In this document: in pieces, positions 10,620 through 21,420 of the stretch | Layout: each line of letters opens with the position of its first letter | Numbering within the stretch: the first letter of the stretch is position 1 | DNA from: Siphonodentalium dalli | Taxonomy: Eukaryota; Mollusca; Scaphopoda; Gadilida; Siphonodentaliidae | Length of the DNA stretch: 64,000 nucleotides | Reading direction: 5' to 3' | Assembly: GCA_032622095.1 (NCBI GenBank) | Contig: CP136069.1 | Coordinates: forward strand, 51,136,760-51,200,759 | Position numbers and translations under genes: made by a program | Notes under the pieces: generated by a model | The model's database searches: none | What the model was told of the DNA's origin: nothing | The model's input: the letters and a program-made list of their open reading frames with translations, nothing else

Positions 10620-11190
10620 ATGCTTAAGGTGGTCTTCAGATAGCATAGATTCATTCTACTATATATTATGTAGTATATTGTGATATAGATCGTTTTTGCA
10701 TCAATAAATTGAAGGGACTAGTGATTTATGAAGACTATATATACCTCATAATAGATATTTTTATTACATGCAGATGACGTGTAGCGTGTAGTATACATAC
10801 TTGGATACAGATCGCGACTGTTTCAATACATCGAAGAGATGTAGTGATTGCTGCAGACTATTATATACCTCATAATAGATATTTTTATTACATGCAGTTG
10901 ACGTGTATAGCGTGTAGTATACATACTGCGATATAGATCGCGACTGCTTCAATACGGCATCGAAGAGATGTAGTGATTTATGCAGATTATACCTCATAAT
11001 AGATAAGTTGTTACATTCAGTTGACGTGTAGCCTGTAGTATACACACGTGTAGTGTGTAGTATATACTGGGATATAGATCGCGAATGATTCAATAAATTG
11101 AAGGATCTAGTGATTAATGCAGACTATATGTATACACACGTGTAGCGTGTAGTATATACTGGATATAGATAGCTATTGACAAGATAGATC
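10620..11190 (+). repeat. Tandem repeat, about 121-bp unit, four to five copies
   Basis: Units begin with tacctcataatagatatttt at about 10742, 10864 and 10985, followed by 'gacgtgtagcgtgtagtata', 'gatatagatcgcgactg' and 'gaagagatgtagtgatt'. The 5' and 3' flanking copies (from about 10625 and to 11190) are more diverged. A 109-codon minus-strand frame is a translation of the repeat. Confidence 0.8.
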
Positions 11191-12141
11191 AATTTATTGA
11201 ACGTTTTTAAACTTTCCCTATATTGCTTCTCCCTATACCGCAAAAAGAAACAAATTGTATGCAATAAAATAAACTGCTAATGTGCAGATCTTTTTACCAG
11301 ATAGGCCTATATAAATTGGCTATAACCGTAGAGAAAAAAAAAGATATTTAATGGTCTCAATGTTGCATTTTGAAACAGCAGACGTCCGATTGTTCACAAA
11401 ATACGTTTGAATCCTTGCTGATTGCTTGTCTTGGATTGCACATGGTATAAGCAATGCCTATTTTTGATTGATGGATAACTATTTGCGTTCGTTCGTGGGA
11501 ACTGAGTAATGTGAATGGTCCCCGATATAACAAGCAGTGTGATTTATATCAGTGAGAACAGAATATCTGAAACCAGCCAGAGACTGCTAATTAACCAAAA
11601 TACCTAAACTTATAAACAAAAGCAAGGCACGCCGCAACAATTATATAACAATACTCCGAGTAGTACATACGTCGCTGTACTGTTTCGGATGTTTTCCCGC
11701 CGCTCCGTCGAGGAAGAATGCCGAGATAACCGAAGCCACGTGGTCGAACAGTTGGGCGGGTGGGAGCCGGCTGCAGTACATGGTATGTGATCAGTTACAC
11801 CTGGCACGTGCGGAGAATTCATCTAATTTCACTGCTGATCGCAGGTATTATGGTATTACATATGAATGTCGGTATGCGAATTCTAGAGTACACGCAGAAT
11901 TGCTGGAGAAAACACTTTTCTTAGTCATGCTGCATTGCGTTGAATATACCCGGCCACCATCCGATTCGTTCACTTGAGACTAACATGAATTAGTCAAACT
12001 TTTCCCAATCAATTTTCCGCTTATTATCTGCATAAAACATGAACATGAATTACAATCAACATAATATGCAAGAGGGACATGACTAGCAAAATAATCTATA
12101 TTTCTATTTGTTTTGATGAACGGCATATGGACGATTAATCG
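11191..12141. other. Unassigned sequence
   Basis: No gene was recognised. The part 11640-11830 is more GC-rich than its surroundings, with open frames on both strands but no splice-bounded exon or motif that I can name. Confidence 0.4.
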
Positions 12142-12169
12142 GTAATATATGGAATCCTATTAGGGCCAC

Positions 12170-12412
12170 TTGCTAATGGCGCTTTCGGCGCGCGCCGAAA
12201 GCGACAAAAAGTGCGCCATTAGTAACGCGCCGAAAGCGACAAAATGTGCGCCATTAGCGTTGTTTCGGCGCGACGAAACATGCGCTAATATCGCACATTT
12301 TGTCGTTTTCGGCGCCCGTGCCGAAAGCGACAAAAATTGCGCCGTAATGGCGCATATTTTGTCACTTTCGGCGCGTTATTAATGACGCACTTTTTGTCGC
12401 TTTCCAGTACTT
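12170..12412. repeat. GC-rich array of inverted short motifs inside the left end of the 2.9-kb element
   Basis: The motif 'cgccgaaagcgacaaaa', then 'tgcgccattag', occurs at least six times in both orientations, for example ctaatggcgctttcggcgcg followed by its complement. CpG density is far above the surroundings. Its position 22-260 bp inside the TIR makes it a candidate subterminal binding array for a transposase, by analogy with other DNA transposons. A 70-codon open frame across it is a by-product of the repeat. Confidence 0.75.
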
Positions 12413-12599
12413 ATTTACTTGAAATTGGCCCAAAAAAGGGAATTAGGGGTCCCTGGGGGCTTTATTCCCTCATATGGTTTGCTTATTGAATTAAAATTTG
12501 GTACACCCCCCTATTTTCATGTTATCAGCATCTCTGCCCCACGAATGTGTGTCTCCACCCGGAGTTCTAGTAAATTTTAGTAAGGGGATATCTCCTGCA

Positions 12600-13740
12600 C
12601 ATATATATTTAGCATTTCCATGGTAATCAACAGGGAATTATGACTATATGGCCATAGGTCAGGTGAAGGAGTATACCAGGTGCCTCATTGTTGTGGTGTT
12701 GATTGTATATATTGATTGTCTATTTGACCATGTGTTTGGAGAATAGGTATACAGGGGATGACCTTATGGTCAATGGTGAGATGAGTGGGTATACAAGGGG
12801 TGACTATATGGTTATGGGTCATGTTTAGGAGTATACCCGGTGTGCCTGTATTGTGACGCGTGGCCGTATGGTCATCCCTGGTCATGGGTCAGGCTTTCCG
12901 TGCTTAACGCCCCCCCCCCATGTACATAAACACCATCAAGATGGACTACTCTCTGACATGACCTCTCAATTCATTAACATATCCTCGGGTTATTGTGGAA
13001 AGCAATAGCCACCCAAGGTACACATGTACAACTCACCCATTACCTCAGTCACTCCATATGTACATAAACACAACACAAATGACAACATAGTCACCCACTT
13101 TATACACGTACATCTGGTCCTACAGCCATACTTAGTTATACCCGTACATACCACAAATGACGATACAGCCACGAGTCACCATGTATGAACACCAGGTATA
13201 CACCTACACCCGACACATGGCCATATAGTCACTCTATGTATACATATTCACTACATTCACGATCATACAGTCACTCATTGTATACCTATTCACCTCACCA
13301 TGGACCATAATTATAGCACTACATGTATACATATTCGCCATATCCATGGCCATAGAATCAATCCACGGGTATACATATGCACATCACCAATGGTGAGCCC
13401 TTCCAGATATACCAATACCCGCACATACGACCACTCATAAGTTCCACACTTGCCATACTCATACACGCCATCCATAATCATACATCTACTCCCCATACAC
13501 CACCAATGATAACACATCCACAACATATATAAATATACGTCCCACTGTTACCATCAGGGCACTCCCTATATACCCACACATTATTCATGACCATACAATA
13601 ACTCGCTGTATACCTAGTATCCTCATCAATGATCATAGAGTAACTCCCTGGCTGCCATCTTGGCTTCCACCCTGTATCCACTTGATAAATTTTCATCATA
13701 ATGGGCCAGAATACCCACATCTCATGGTTCGTCTCAGTTC
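12600..13740. repeat. Degenerate minisatellite in two opposite-facing blocks
   Basis: From about 12620 to 12900 the unit reads roughly 'gtatacaaggggtgactata', then 'tggtcatgggtca'. From about 12960 to 13720 the complement recurs: 'tggccatatagtcactc', then 'tgtatacatattcac'. Spacing is about 58-62 bp. The switch lies near 12900-12960, next to a run of eight or nine C. The two blocks together form a large imperfect inverted repeat inside the 2.9-kb element. Confidence 0.65.
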
Positions 13741-14740
13741 CGTCTCAAAGTTCTGCCCATTTCCTTTCAATAATATGGCCAGAATCACAAAAGAGGTTCT
13801 CCGCAAAATTCCATACTGCAACTTTAAAATGAATTTGTCATGCCCAATACGGAACTAGGACAAACATAATAGACCATAGTTGTCAGTTAATTAACTAACA
13901 CGTATAATAACTAAGTGAGTCACAATTTGCTACCTTTTCGGATAATGCAGAGAATAATGTTTGGGATATGTCTAAAAAATTAACTTTTTACAAATTTGGT
14001 TCCCATTTTGGAAGCCATCTTGAGCAATTTAGTCCATAAACACCGTAGTGTGACATATTTAAGATAGGTCAAAACAATAAACAACTTTGATACCAAATGT
14101 AGTTGCATTTTACTTGAAAAGATGGTCGAACCCTGAAAAGTGAATATTTGCCGATATTTATGTCAAGTTTGTGAGAGAGAAATCCAATATATCTGGTGAT
14201 GTCAGTGGTGACAATAGTAAAAATGACACATGGTGCATCAGACATGTTAGTATTCAATGTATATAATACAGATTAGCCAATTGTATACATCAACCACAAC
14301 TTGTAAGCAATTGCAGGACACCCTGGGGCAATATTTACCATTTTCCATATTTTGGTGGCCATTTTGGCAGCCATTTTGAGCCAAGGTAAGATTTTTGGAT
14401 CCAGAGAGTTGGAATATTCATAGGTAATGATATGACTCACTTACATTACAATGTTCTTTTCATTTCTTGTGGAAATATGACTAGAATCCCAATTGTAATT
14501 TTTTGTAAAAGTTTGTACCGCATTCTGTAAAATCGAATTTTTGAGGGATCGGAAGGGGCTAGGACCCCAATAATTGCATATTGAATTGCTCCAATGATCA
14601 GTTAATATACAAAACACAAAATAAAGTCATATTACTCAACTGGTTCCAAACAGCATGAATTGATCTAGAAGATATTTGTGAAAAAATGTCATATTTTCAA
14701 CTTCCGGCGGCCATTTTGGCGGCCATCTTGGATGGTGAGT
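13640..14740 (+). repeat. Diffuse repeats with 'ggcggccattttgg' motif
   Basis: Motifs such as gctgccatcttggcttcc (13651), cccattttggaagccatctt (14011), ggtggccattttggcagcca (14349) and ggcggccattttggcggcca (14707) recur every 340-360 bp. The sequence between them resembles long diverged tandem units. A similar motif (cttggcagccattttgaaaa) appears at 56673. Confidence 0.5.
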
Positions 14741-15067
14741 TTCAATTTTATCCAGAAAAGTGTCATTATGTCTTAGCTTTACGAAAATATATACATTCGT
14801 ATACATTATACATGATTTTCCTGCTATAATTTGCATAAAACTGATAAATAAAACAAATCGTCTCTTTCAGGGGGTGTTCTACTTCCGGTTAATTTTGTTC
14901 CAGTTTCCACTCACTGAAAAGCTGGAACCAGCTAGATTCTCATCTAGAATATGTTAAACTACATCTGTGCCAATTTTGGTGCTTCTATCAAAAAGTGAAC
15001 GATTTTTATGTTTTCCTGTAATTACCCTACTATTAGCATGTGGCCCTAATAGGATTCCATAGTAATA

Positions 15068-15656
15068 TTATCAATATCGAATTCAATCAGGACCTTTTTC
15101 AATTAAACGCTGTGTCTGCATGACGTAGCATTTACACGAAGTTATTTGTTCCACACAAAATAAACTTATTGGTCGTTTCGTTATCTCCAGATGAAACCTG
15201 GTTTTACACTGTGCACAGACATGCTGAACAAACTTGAAAGATCGCACTGGATAGACTAGTTAAACAATACTGAAGAAATAAAACAAATTTCAAACCCAGA
15301 TTATTGTCATTCGTATAGAAAAATCGACACTGATTAAGACATTTGTACTTTTCTTAGCCAATATCCGGTGATGCACGTACGTGATCTCAGATATGTGGTT
15401 GCTGACAAATTTAGATGACGTTCATTTATCTTCATTATCCCCCCAAATAATAACATACGTTTTTTTCGAATACCCACGAGTGGTTTAGATACATTCACTT
15501 TATTGTCCAATCTCAATCAGAGCGCACCAGTCATACTTCCTTTCTGACTGTCACCGGCTGGGTACTAGTCTGTGATTTTTCTATATTTAGCGCTGGGTTT
15601 TCCAGCCATAATGGCGAATTTCCTATGTGCTTTGAGAATAATTCCCGCACTAAAAC
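15068..15656. other. Unassigned sequence
   Basis: Nothing recognised. Confidence 0.4.
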
Positions 15657-15904
15657 TTAACCCTTTAAGTGCCAGGTCGATTTTTGTAACAACCCATATA
15701 CCCTGTGCCAATGCATTCTCTTATATATGCGAGTCGACCATAGGTCGCCTCGCATATATAAGAGAATGCATTGGCTTAACAATGTTTTTTTTTTTTTTTT
15801 TTTACAATTTTTTACAATTTTAATATATTTTATTATATTCTTTAACAGACTTATTGTGTAGGTTTAGGGCCGATAATATCGGCCCCTGTCACTCAAAGGG
15901 TTAA
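15657..15904. mobile_element. P2 family MITE: TTAA-flanked, single hairpin
   Basis: TTAA at 15657-15660 and 15901-15904 brackets 240 bp whose ends are CCCTTTAAGTGCCAGG and, inverted, CCCTTTGAGTGACAGG. One copy of the 67-bp hairpin lies at 15708-15774, preceded by CCCTGTG. A T-rich stretch and a short palindrome, ccgataatatcgg, follow. TTAA with CCCTTT ends is the signature of piggyBac-type elements. The second hairpin seen in other families is absent. Confidence 0.8.
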
Positions 15905-17084
15905 AGACAAAATTGAGAACCAGAGCGGTAGTTCTGTTTACGATTTTCGCAAGCTACTCATCAAAACTGCAGAAAATTAGAACTCTTGTGTTTGACTTCC
16001 CATGTGCGTTGTCTTAACAATGTCGACCATGTGCGTTTGGACTTTTGTGATGATAAAATAATCGGAGAACCAAATCACACCGTTTCGCAATATAGTTCTT
16101 TGGTTCTAGTGTGACTTTCAAAACTTAAGGTACGAAATTAAACAAATTTTGTTCGATATTTATTGTGCTTAATATATAAGGGCAACATATTGCTCGGTCG
16201 GTTTAATATATATCTTAAAATCGCCGAAAGTCTAGCAAATGTGCAGACAGACAGACATATCACACTCTTTAAAGTATAGATGTATTGCGGGACTCCGTCT
16301 GAGAAACCACAGAATGTAAGCTCCGGTATATACATGTAGGGTGATTAAATGTGAAATCATGTCGTGGATAAGTCATCTGAGTATAAACCGGAAAAGATAG
16401 ATAAGAGTCATATTGCTAAGATCACCGGGTATAATACATTCGGTCACGATTAATTCAGATATCGACCTATAATCCAGGCGGTGTCACCTTTATATCGGCT
16501 GTTAGTGTGACAGGAAGGCAAAGCGACCTTTTTCATTTCGACCTTAAATCGTTCGCAGGTTGTCTTCGCTATGGGCCTACAAGTTGGACTGATATCTATA
16601 AACGTGTAGTTTTGGCGTCGTCAAATCATGTGACTCTCCTCCACCATGTGCATATCCACAGAAATATCACAGAAACATCACAGAAATACCACGTACAGTA
16701 ACACATGTTACAAATTACACGCACGTGTGTCTAAACCTGGCTATTAATGTACACTGCGCCACAGAGCAGAGCGACAGAGCGTTATTGACTACAAACCAGT
16801 CAAGATTGTATCTTATCTCATAAAGACCTGCGGGGATGTATTCTCCCAGCCATATCTTACTACACACATACAATGGTCGGCTATTTCCCCCACCATTAAA
16901 GCAAGCGGAGACATATTGGCAACATCAGTCCATTATTATAGTAAATGTGTCCGGAAGTGATCAGACGCTGGATGTTCCAAACGACCAGAAGGGAAGTTCG
17001 TCACGCGATCACGAATACCCACAAGGGCGCCTTGTCTGCATGATGGCCAGAACCGGTCCAGTCTTCTGCTGGTAAACAACCGAC
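15905..17084. other. Mostly unassigned sequence
   Basis: No repeat family was recognised. The 3' part contains the weak exon candidate at 16912-17072. Confidence 0.4.
16912..17072 (+). other. Weak candidate exon or chance open segment
   Basis: The segment follows a pyrimidine-rich stretch ending cccccaccattaaag and is open in one frame (residues such as SGSDQTLDVPNDQKGSSSRD) up to TGCTGGTAAACAA. That end could be a donor (CTG|GTAAAC) or simply the in-frame TAA stop. It is more GC-rich than its surroundings. I recognise no protein family. No partner exon was found nearby, so this may be chance. Confidence 0.15.
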
Positions 17085-17300
17085 AGGGACGTGGCTAGAT
17101 AGTCTCCGTTTGGGGAGGTGATTATACTCCTTGAATTTTCCAACTCGACCTCCCCCTTGAACCAGAACAGTCCATTTCACAACCCCTTGGGTTGGAACAT
17201 TCCAACTTGTACCTCAATGTTTCAAACTGTCGGAAATTTCCAACATGACGCCCCCTTATGTTTGGAAAAATTCCCACTGATGGCCATTTCAGACCATAAG
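17085..17300 (+). repeat. Dispersed repeat copy (GGGACGTGGC head)
   Basis: It begins cgacagggacgtggctagat, then tccgtttggggaggtgatta, and continues with repeated 'ttccaac' motifs (tttccaactcgacctccccc, ttggaacattccaacttg, ggaaatttccaacatgacgc). This is the same head-plus-ccaact organisation as 7440-7890 and 9600-9990, in the opposite orientation. Confidence 0.45.
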
Positions 17301-17308
17301 TAGAACAA

Positions 17309-17528
17309 TACAGTAATGCCCTAATTAATCGACTCCTTTAACCACAGCAGAATTATGGGTAACTTTTCAGGATTTAGTCGGAAATATGGCTTGTTGCCAT
17401 TCATCGGAAAGCTCTCCCGAGAGCTTTCCGATGAATGGCAACAAGCCATATTTCCGACTAAATCCTGAAAAGTTACCCATAATTCTGCTGTGGTTAAAGG
17501 AGTCGATTACTTATAGGGCATTACTGTA
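17309..17528. mobile_element. Full-length palindromic MITE, Tc1/mariner-like (copy 1)
   Basis: TA (17309-17310) is followed by CAGTAATGCCCTAATTAATC and the mirror-image end GGGCATTACTG then TA (17527-17528). The entire 216 bp is one palindrome centred on agctctcccgagagct, with arms of about 105 bp that are nearly identical. TA duplication and CAGT ends are characteristic of Tc1/mariner. There is no coding capacity; the 69-codon open frame is spurious. Confidence 0.85.
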
Positions 17529-17920
17529 TGCCACATTTGCATGGTCTAAAACAACGCATTTCCGACTTATTACTGGTGGTCATGTCAAGCAATGAGAGCA
17601 ATTTCAACCATTATGTGTGACGTAAAATTGTCAAATAATGTTTTACCAGGCATTCAATTTCAAACTTTTGAAAATTTTGATCAAAGTAAACCAACCATGT
17701 CGCCACATATCTGCCAACCGGTTGAGGTTCTGAGTATCCGATGGCGGCCAGGGAAGGTCTTTCAAAAAATAAAATGCAGAGTTTTATCTCTATATTCTAG
17801 ACAGGCAGAAGTTAAATCTGCTTTACAACCCCATAGTTCCACGTCTTTGCGTGTTGCCCACTTCTCATATATAATGGGGCCGAAGTGAGAAGTAAGTTCG
17901 CCTCAATCCAAATTTTCAAA
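17529..17920. other. Unassigned sequence with an open frame
   Basis: A 98-codon plus-strand frame (17592-17888) is open but shows no motif I recognise and no flanking splice signals. It is probably chance. Confidence 0.3.
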
Positions 17921-17924
17921 CCGA

Positions 17925-18155
17925 CTAACACTTTTTGTACTGAATGGATTCTCCCATTAAGTTATAAAAGTAAACATTGGAAATGCATATTATTCATTTA
18001 GAGGGGTTGTCAGGTAATGAAGCAGACGACAGATAAAAAAAAAAGATAACACAAGAGCAGAATGCTTCGTATTCATTAGTCGTTTGTTGAATTTAGTATC
18101 TGAACATTTCCTAAGGGAACTACACGTCAATGAGTATTTAGTATAGAAAGGGTTC
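17925..18155 (+). mobile_element. P5 family MITE (copy a)
   Basis: The left end is 'taacactttttgtactgaatgg', a degraded form of TTAACCCTTTCTATACTAAA. The right end is tcaatgagtatttagtatag, then aaagggttca. The interior motifs 'gcagacgacagataaaa', 'cgtttgttgaattta' and 'tctgaacatttcctaaggga' are shared with the copies at 18603, 23232, 24720, 30255 and 49126. TTAA plus CCCTTTC ends suggest a piggyBac-type family. Confidence 0.65.
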
Positions 18156-18606
18156 AAGGTACTCAATCCGATCGATGGTCCCCATATCATAAGATTCCAA
18201 CAACAATTTTTTTGAAATGCTGCTTCAGTTATCAGAATCGATTAATTGCCCAAAAAATAATGATAACCACAGTCAACTATAGTATAAAATTGGCCAAAAT
18301 CTACTATTTATCAACATTTTGTTCAACGAAATTTTGCCGGTTTGTCAAATATCTGACACAAAAAGCCACTTGATTTTAGAGTTTTCCATCTTCATCCGCA
18401 ATTTGGTCCGAGACAGGCTTCTCGTCAACTTTTACTGGGCCACTAAATATTCCAGGTGGTGAAAAATAATAGATTTAAAAAATCGATATCTGATAACTGT
18501 GAGCTTTGATGGGTGGGTTCCTCGACTCGAATCAAATATTTTTTTTTACCACCGAAGCCAAATAAATTGTAATTGAGGGGCGCTTATTCGGATTGAGTAC
18601 CTTTAA
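18153..18606 (-). mobile_element. K1 family MITE, reverse orientation, between two P5 copies
   Basis: It starts AGGTACTCAATCCGATCGAT just after ttca and ends cggattgagtacct followed by TTAA (18603-18606). The interior follows the K1 order (ccaacaacaa, cgattaattgccc, actatagtataaaattggcc, caacattttgttcaacgaaa, attccaggtggtgaaaaata, ccaccgaagccaaat). Its right TTAA is also the left TTAA of the following P5 copy. Confidence 0.7.
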
Positions 18607-18769
18607 CATTTTAGAGGGTTGTCAGGTAATAAAGCAGACGACAGATAAAAAAAACCAGATAACACAAGAGCAGAATTATTGGTATTCATTGGTCGTTTGT
18701 TGAATTTATTATCTGAACATTTCCTAAGGGAACTACTCGTCAATGAGTATTCAGTATAGAAAGGGTTAA
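18603..18769 (+). mobile_element. P5 family MITE (copy b, internally deleted)
   Basis: TTAA at 18603-18606 and 18766-18769 flank 159 bp. The right half is nearly identical to copy a (gcagacgacagataaa, aacacaagagcagaatt, ttcctaagggaactactcgt, agtatagaaaggg). The first about 70 bp of the left half seen in other copies are missing. Confidence 0.65.
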
Positions 18770-19895
18770 GATAATCAAACGTCAATTTTTAAATGCCTTC
18801 TTTGTTTTATTCACGTTATGTCGGATAGGATATGTAGACACCGTTCCTTGGAGAATAGAAACAGAGCTCTCTCATCGATAACCCTATTATTTCTATGACA
18901 TATTCTCTAACATTCCTTAACTAGAATTATTGACTATTTCGGTTGAACGGTCTTCATCGGTGATGTCAAATACACATTGAGGCATACCACCCACGTCTGC
19001 TTGGGGTGTCACGTGATCATTATATGACGTAGCTTGACTGAGTGATCCACATTATAATCATTAAATATATATTCAGAGTTGCAGTCCTCCAGTTACAACA
19101 GCATCAAATATAATTTCCCATCGTTTCTGCCTTGTTGCACGTGGGCTCTGTAAGTATAGGGTACAGACACTCGACGCTTGGCGATCTTGGCTGCAATACT
19201 ATTAAACGAAAACTAGGTGTTCCAAAAAATATAGTGACCTTTGGTATGCCCTATATATTGAACTCTTGTTCTCGATATTCGGAGCCACCTAAGTTGCGAA
19301 TGGATAATCGTGTTTGTCTCAGCCAATCAGAATTAACGTTGCTCACAGACGGGTGTTGGATATGTACTTCTATATTTTCAAACAAATATGGCATATAAAT
19401 CAGACCGTAAATACCAAAGATTATCATTTTGTTATTGAAAACTTGACAAAATAAGTTTTAGTGTCCCTCCAAGACATCAAAACGATACAATAATAAATAA
19501 TATTGACAGTTTTATACAGCGATTATAGCCAATTACTTGCTCTAGCACGATTTTAAACATTACATTTCCTATGAACAATGAATAGGAAAATCGATATAAA
19601 GTAGCACGTTTCGTGTAGAACTTCTCGTTCCAAACATGCTATTGTATACACTAGAAACGAAAGAAAAGAGTAACAGAGATTTCGCAAAATTAGCAACATT
19701 TGTGGCCCCAACAATTCAACATTGGGTCATTTTTGGTGTTTTTGGTTCATTGTGGTGTTGATCTGTGCCTATATAGGAGATAATACACATTTCACAAAGA
19801 TACGGAGCACCGATGGCGTAGACGTGACGCAGAAAATCACAATTGTACTTATTCCTCGTTTCTCCACAAGCATTGCGCGTCGCTGGAATGCTATA
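18770..19895. other. Unassigned sequence
   Basis: No repeat family was recognised. An 88-codon plus-strand frame at 19132-19398 is open, and a donor-like ctctgtaagtatag occurs at 19145, but no exon with both splice signals could be defined. Confidence 0.35.
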
Positions 19896-20140
19896 TAAGG
19901 CCCGTTCCAAACGACGGATTTTTGTCGACTCGAATCTAATTGTATTAAATCCGTCGGTGATGCGTCTGCGGTCGATTTTGTTACAGACGGACGCATCTTT
20001 GTCGCGTCGAATCTAATACATCGGTCGATTTATTTAAAAGTGGATTCCCGGTTACCGTCAAAAATTGGTCACGCGTAGATATAGAGGCCTATATATACCG
20101 GTATATGTTATACATATATATACTAAAATACAGTATAAAT

Positions 20141-20167
20141 TATGTATATATATATATATATATATAT
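20141..20167 (+). repeat. (TA)n microsatellite
   Basis: About 13 uninterrupted TA dinucleotides inside the Harbinger-type element. Confidence 0.9.
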
Positions 20168-20327
20168 GCGCGACTGCAGCGCGAATATATGTGCTCATGT
20201 ATATGAGGATGTATATAGTACATGCAGGTATATAATATACTATAAGGCACTACAAATAAATGTTATATCGTGCAACCAATTACCATCTATATATGTGTAT
20301 ACCATGCATGTAAATACCGATATACAA

Positions 20328-21050
20328 GAATTATTAAAAATCAGAGACTACCACCCTACCACTTATAATAAGGATTACCGGAATATATTAATTATTATAA
20401 ATCATAGACTAACACCATATATCCTTTATAATAAGGAACAACGGTATATATGAATTATTATAATTCATAGGCTACTATCCATACCCCTCATAATAAGTAA
20501 TACCGGTTTATATGAATTATTATAAATCTGAGGCTACCACTCTGCCCCTTCTAATAAGGAATACCGGAATATATTAATTATTATAAATCATAGGCTACCA
20601 CCCTATATTCTTTATAATAAGGAATACCGTTATCTTTGAATATTATAAATCATAGGCTACTATCCCTACCCCTCATAACAAGTAATACCGGTATATATAA
20701 ATTATTATAACTAATAGGCTACCAATCTGCCCCTTATAATAAGTAATACCGGAATATATGAATTATTATAAATAAGAGGTTACCACCCATATACCCCTCA
20801 TAACAAGTAATGCCGGTATATATGAATTATTATTAATCAGTGGTACAACCCCTACCCCTTATAATAAGTAATACCGGTATATATTAATTATTATACATCA
20901 GAGACTACCACCCCTATCCCTTACAATAAGGAATATCGGTCTATATACTAGTATATGAATTATTATAAATCAGTTGCTACAACCCATATCCCTTATACCG
21001 GTATATATGAATTATTGTAAATCATTGATAATATATCCATTATAAGATGT
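20328..21050 (+). repeat. 61-bp minisatellite, about 12 copies
   Basis: The unit is gaattattataaatcatagg, then ctaccacccctaccccttat, then aataaggaataccggtatat. Copies start near 20328, 20389, 20452, 20514, 20575, 20638, 20699, 20760, 20824, 20885, 20957 and 21009. Alternation between 'cccttataataagg' and 'cccctcataacaagt' variants suggests a two-unit higher-order pattern in the middle. The array sits wholly within the Harbinger-type element. Confidence 0.85.
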
Positions 21051-21293
21051 GATTCAGTGACATGCCATGTTCGTTGAGAAATCAAACTGCCATAATAATT
21101 AAAATTTTCACAATGTTACCTAAGCAATTCTTATAGATATATCTTTCTTTATAACAAAGAGAGCGTGCGACAAATGACGTCATGTGGGTATTCCGCAGAT
21201 AAGGGGAACTCCCTCATTATTATACCATTATCATATCATTATCATAGCATTTGCATTCGTTATTCGGAAACTTTCGGCTCTTCTCGTTACATG

Positions 21294-21420
21294 TATTAGA
21301 TTCGAGTCGACAAAAATCCGTCGTTTGAAACCAAGACGGATTTCAGACGCATCACCGACGAAGATTCGTCTGAATTGGACGGAGATTCGTCTGTGGTGCG
21401 TCTGACACGGATCTAATTGT
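21294..21420. repeat. Internal copy of the Harbinger TIR and subterminal motifs
   Basis: attagattcgagtcgacaaa, then aatccgtcgtttgaaacc, repeats the right TIR 170 bp inside it. It is followed by 'gacgcatcaccgacg' and 'gacgga' motifs that also occur just inside the left TIR (19950-20000). This may be a set of transposase-binding sites. Confidence 0.6.

Larger units (their letters stand above)
12142..15067. mobile_element. Non-autonomous DNA transposon, 2.9 kb, with 22-bp perfect TIRs
   Basis: The left end at 12148 reads TATGGAATCCTATTAGGGCC followed by AC. The right end at 15061 is the exact complement, and pairing continues after one mismatch through TGCTAAT. GTAATA flanks it at 12142-12147 and 15062-15067 (GTAATAT if extended one base), giving a 6-7-bp TSD. 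The interior holds a GC-rich array of short inverted motifs next to the left end, two minisatellite blocks in opposite orientation, and a region with repeated 'ggccattttgg' motifs. No transposase is visible, so movement would have required one in trans. The 6-bp TSD and the TA-starting ends would fit superfamilies such as IS3EU, but this is a guess. Confidence 0.8.
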
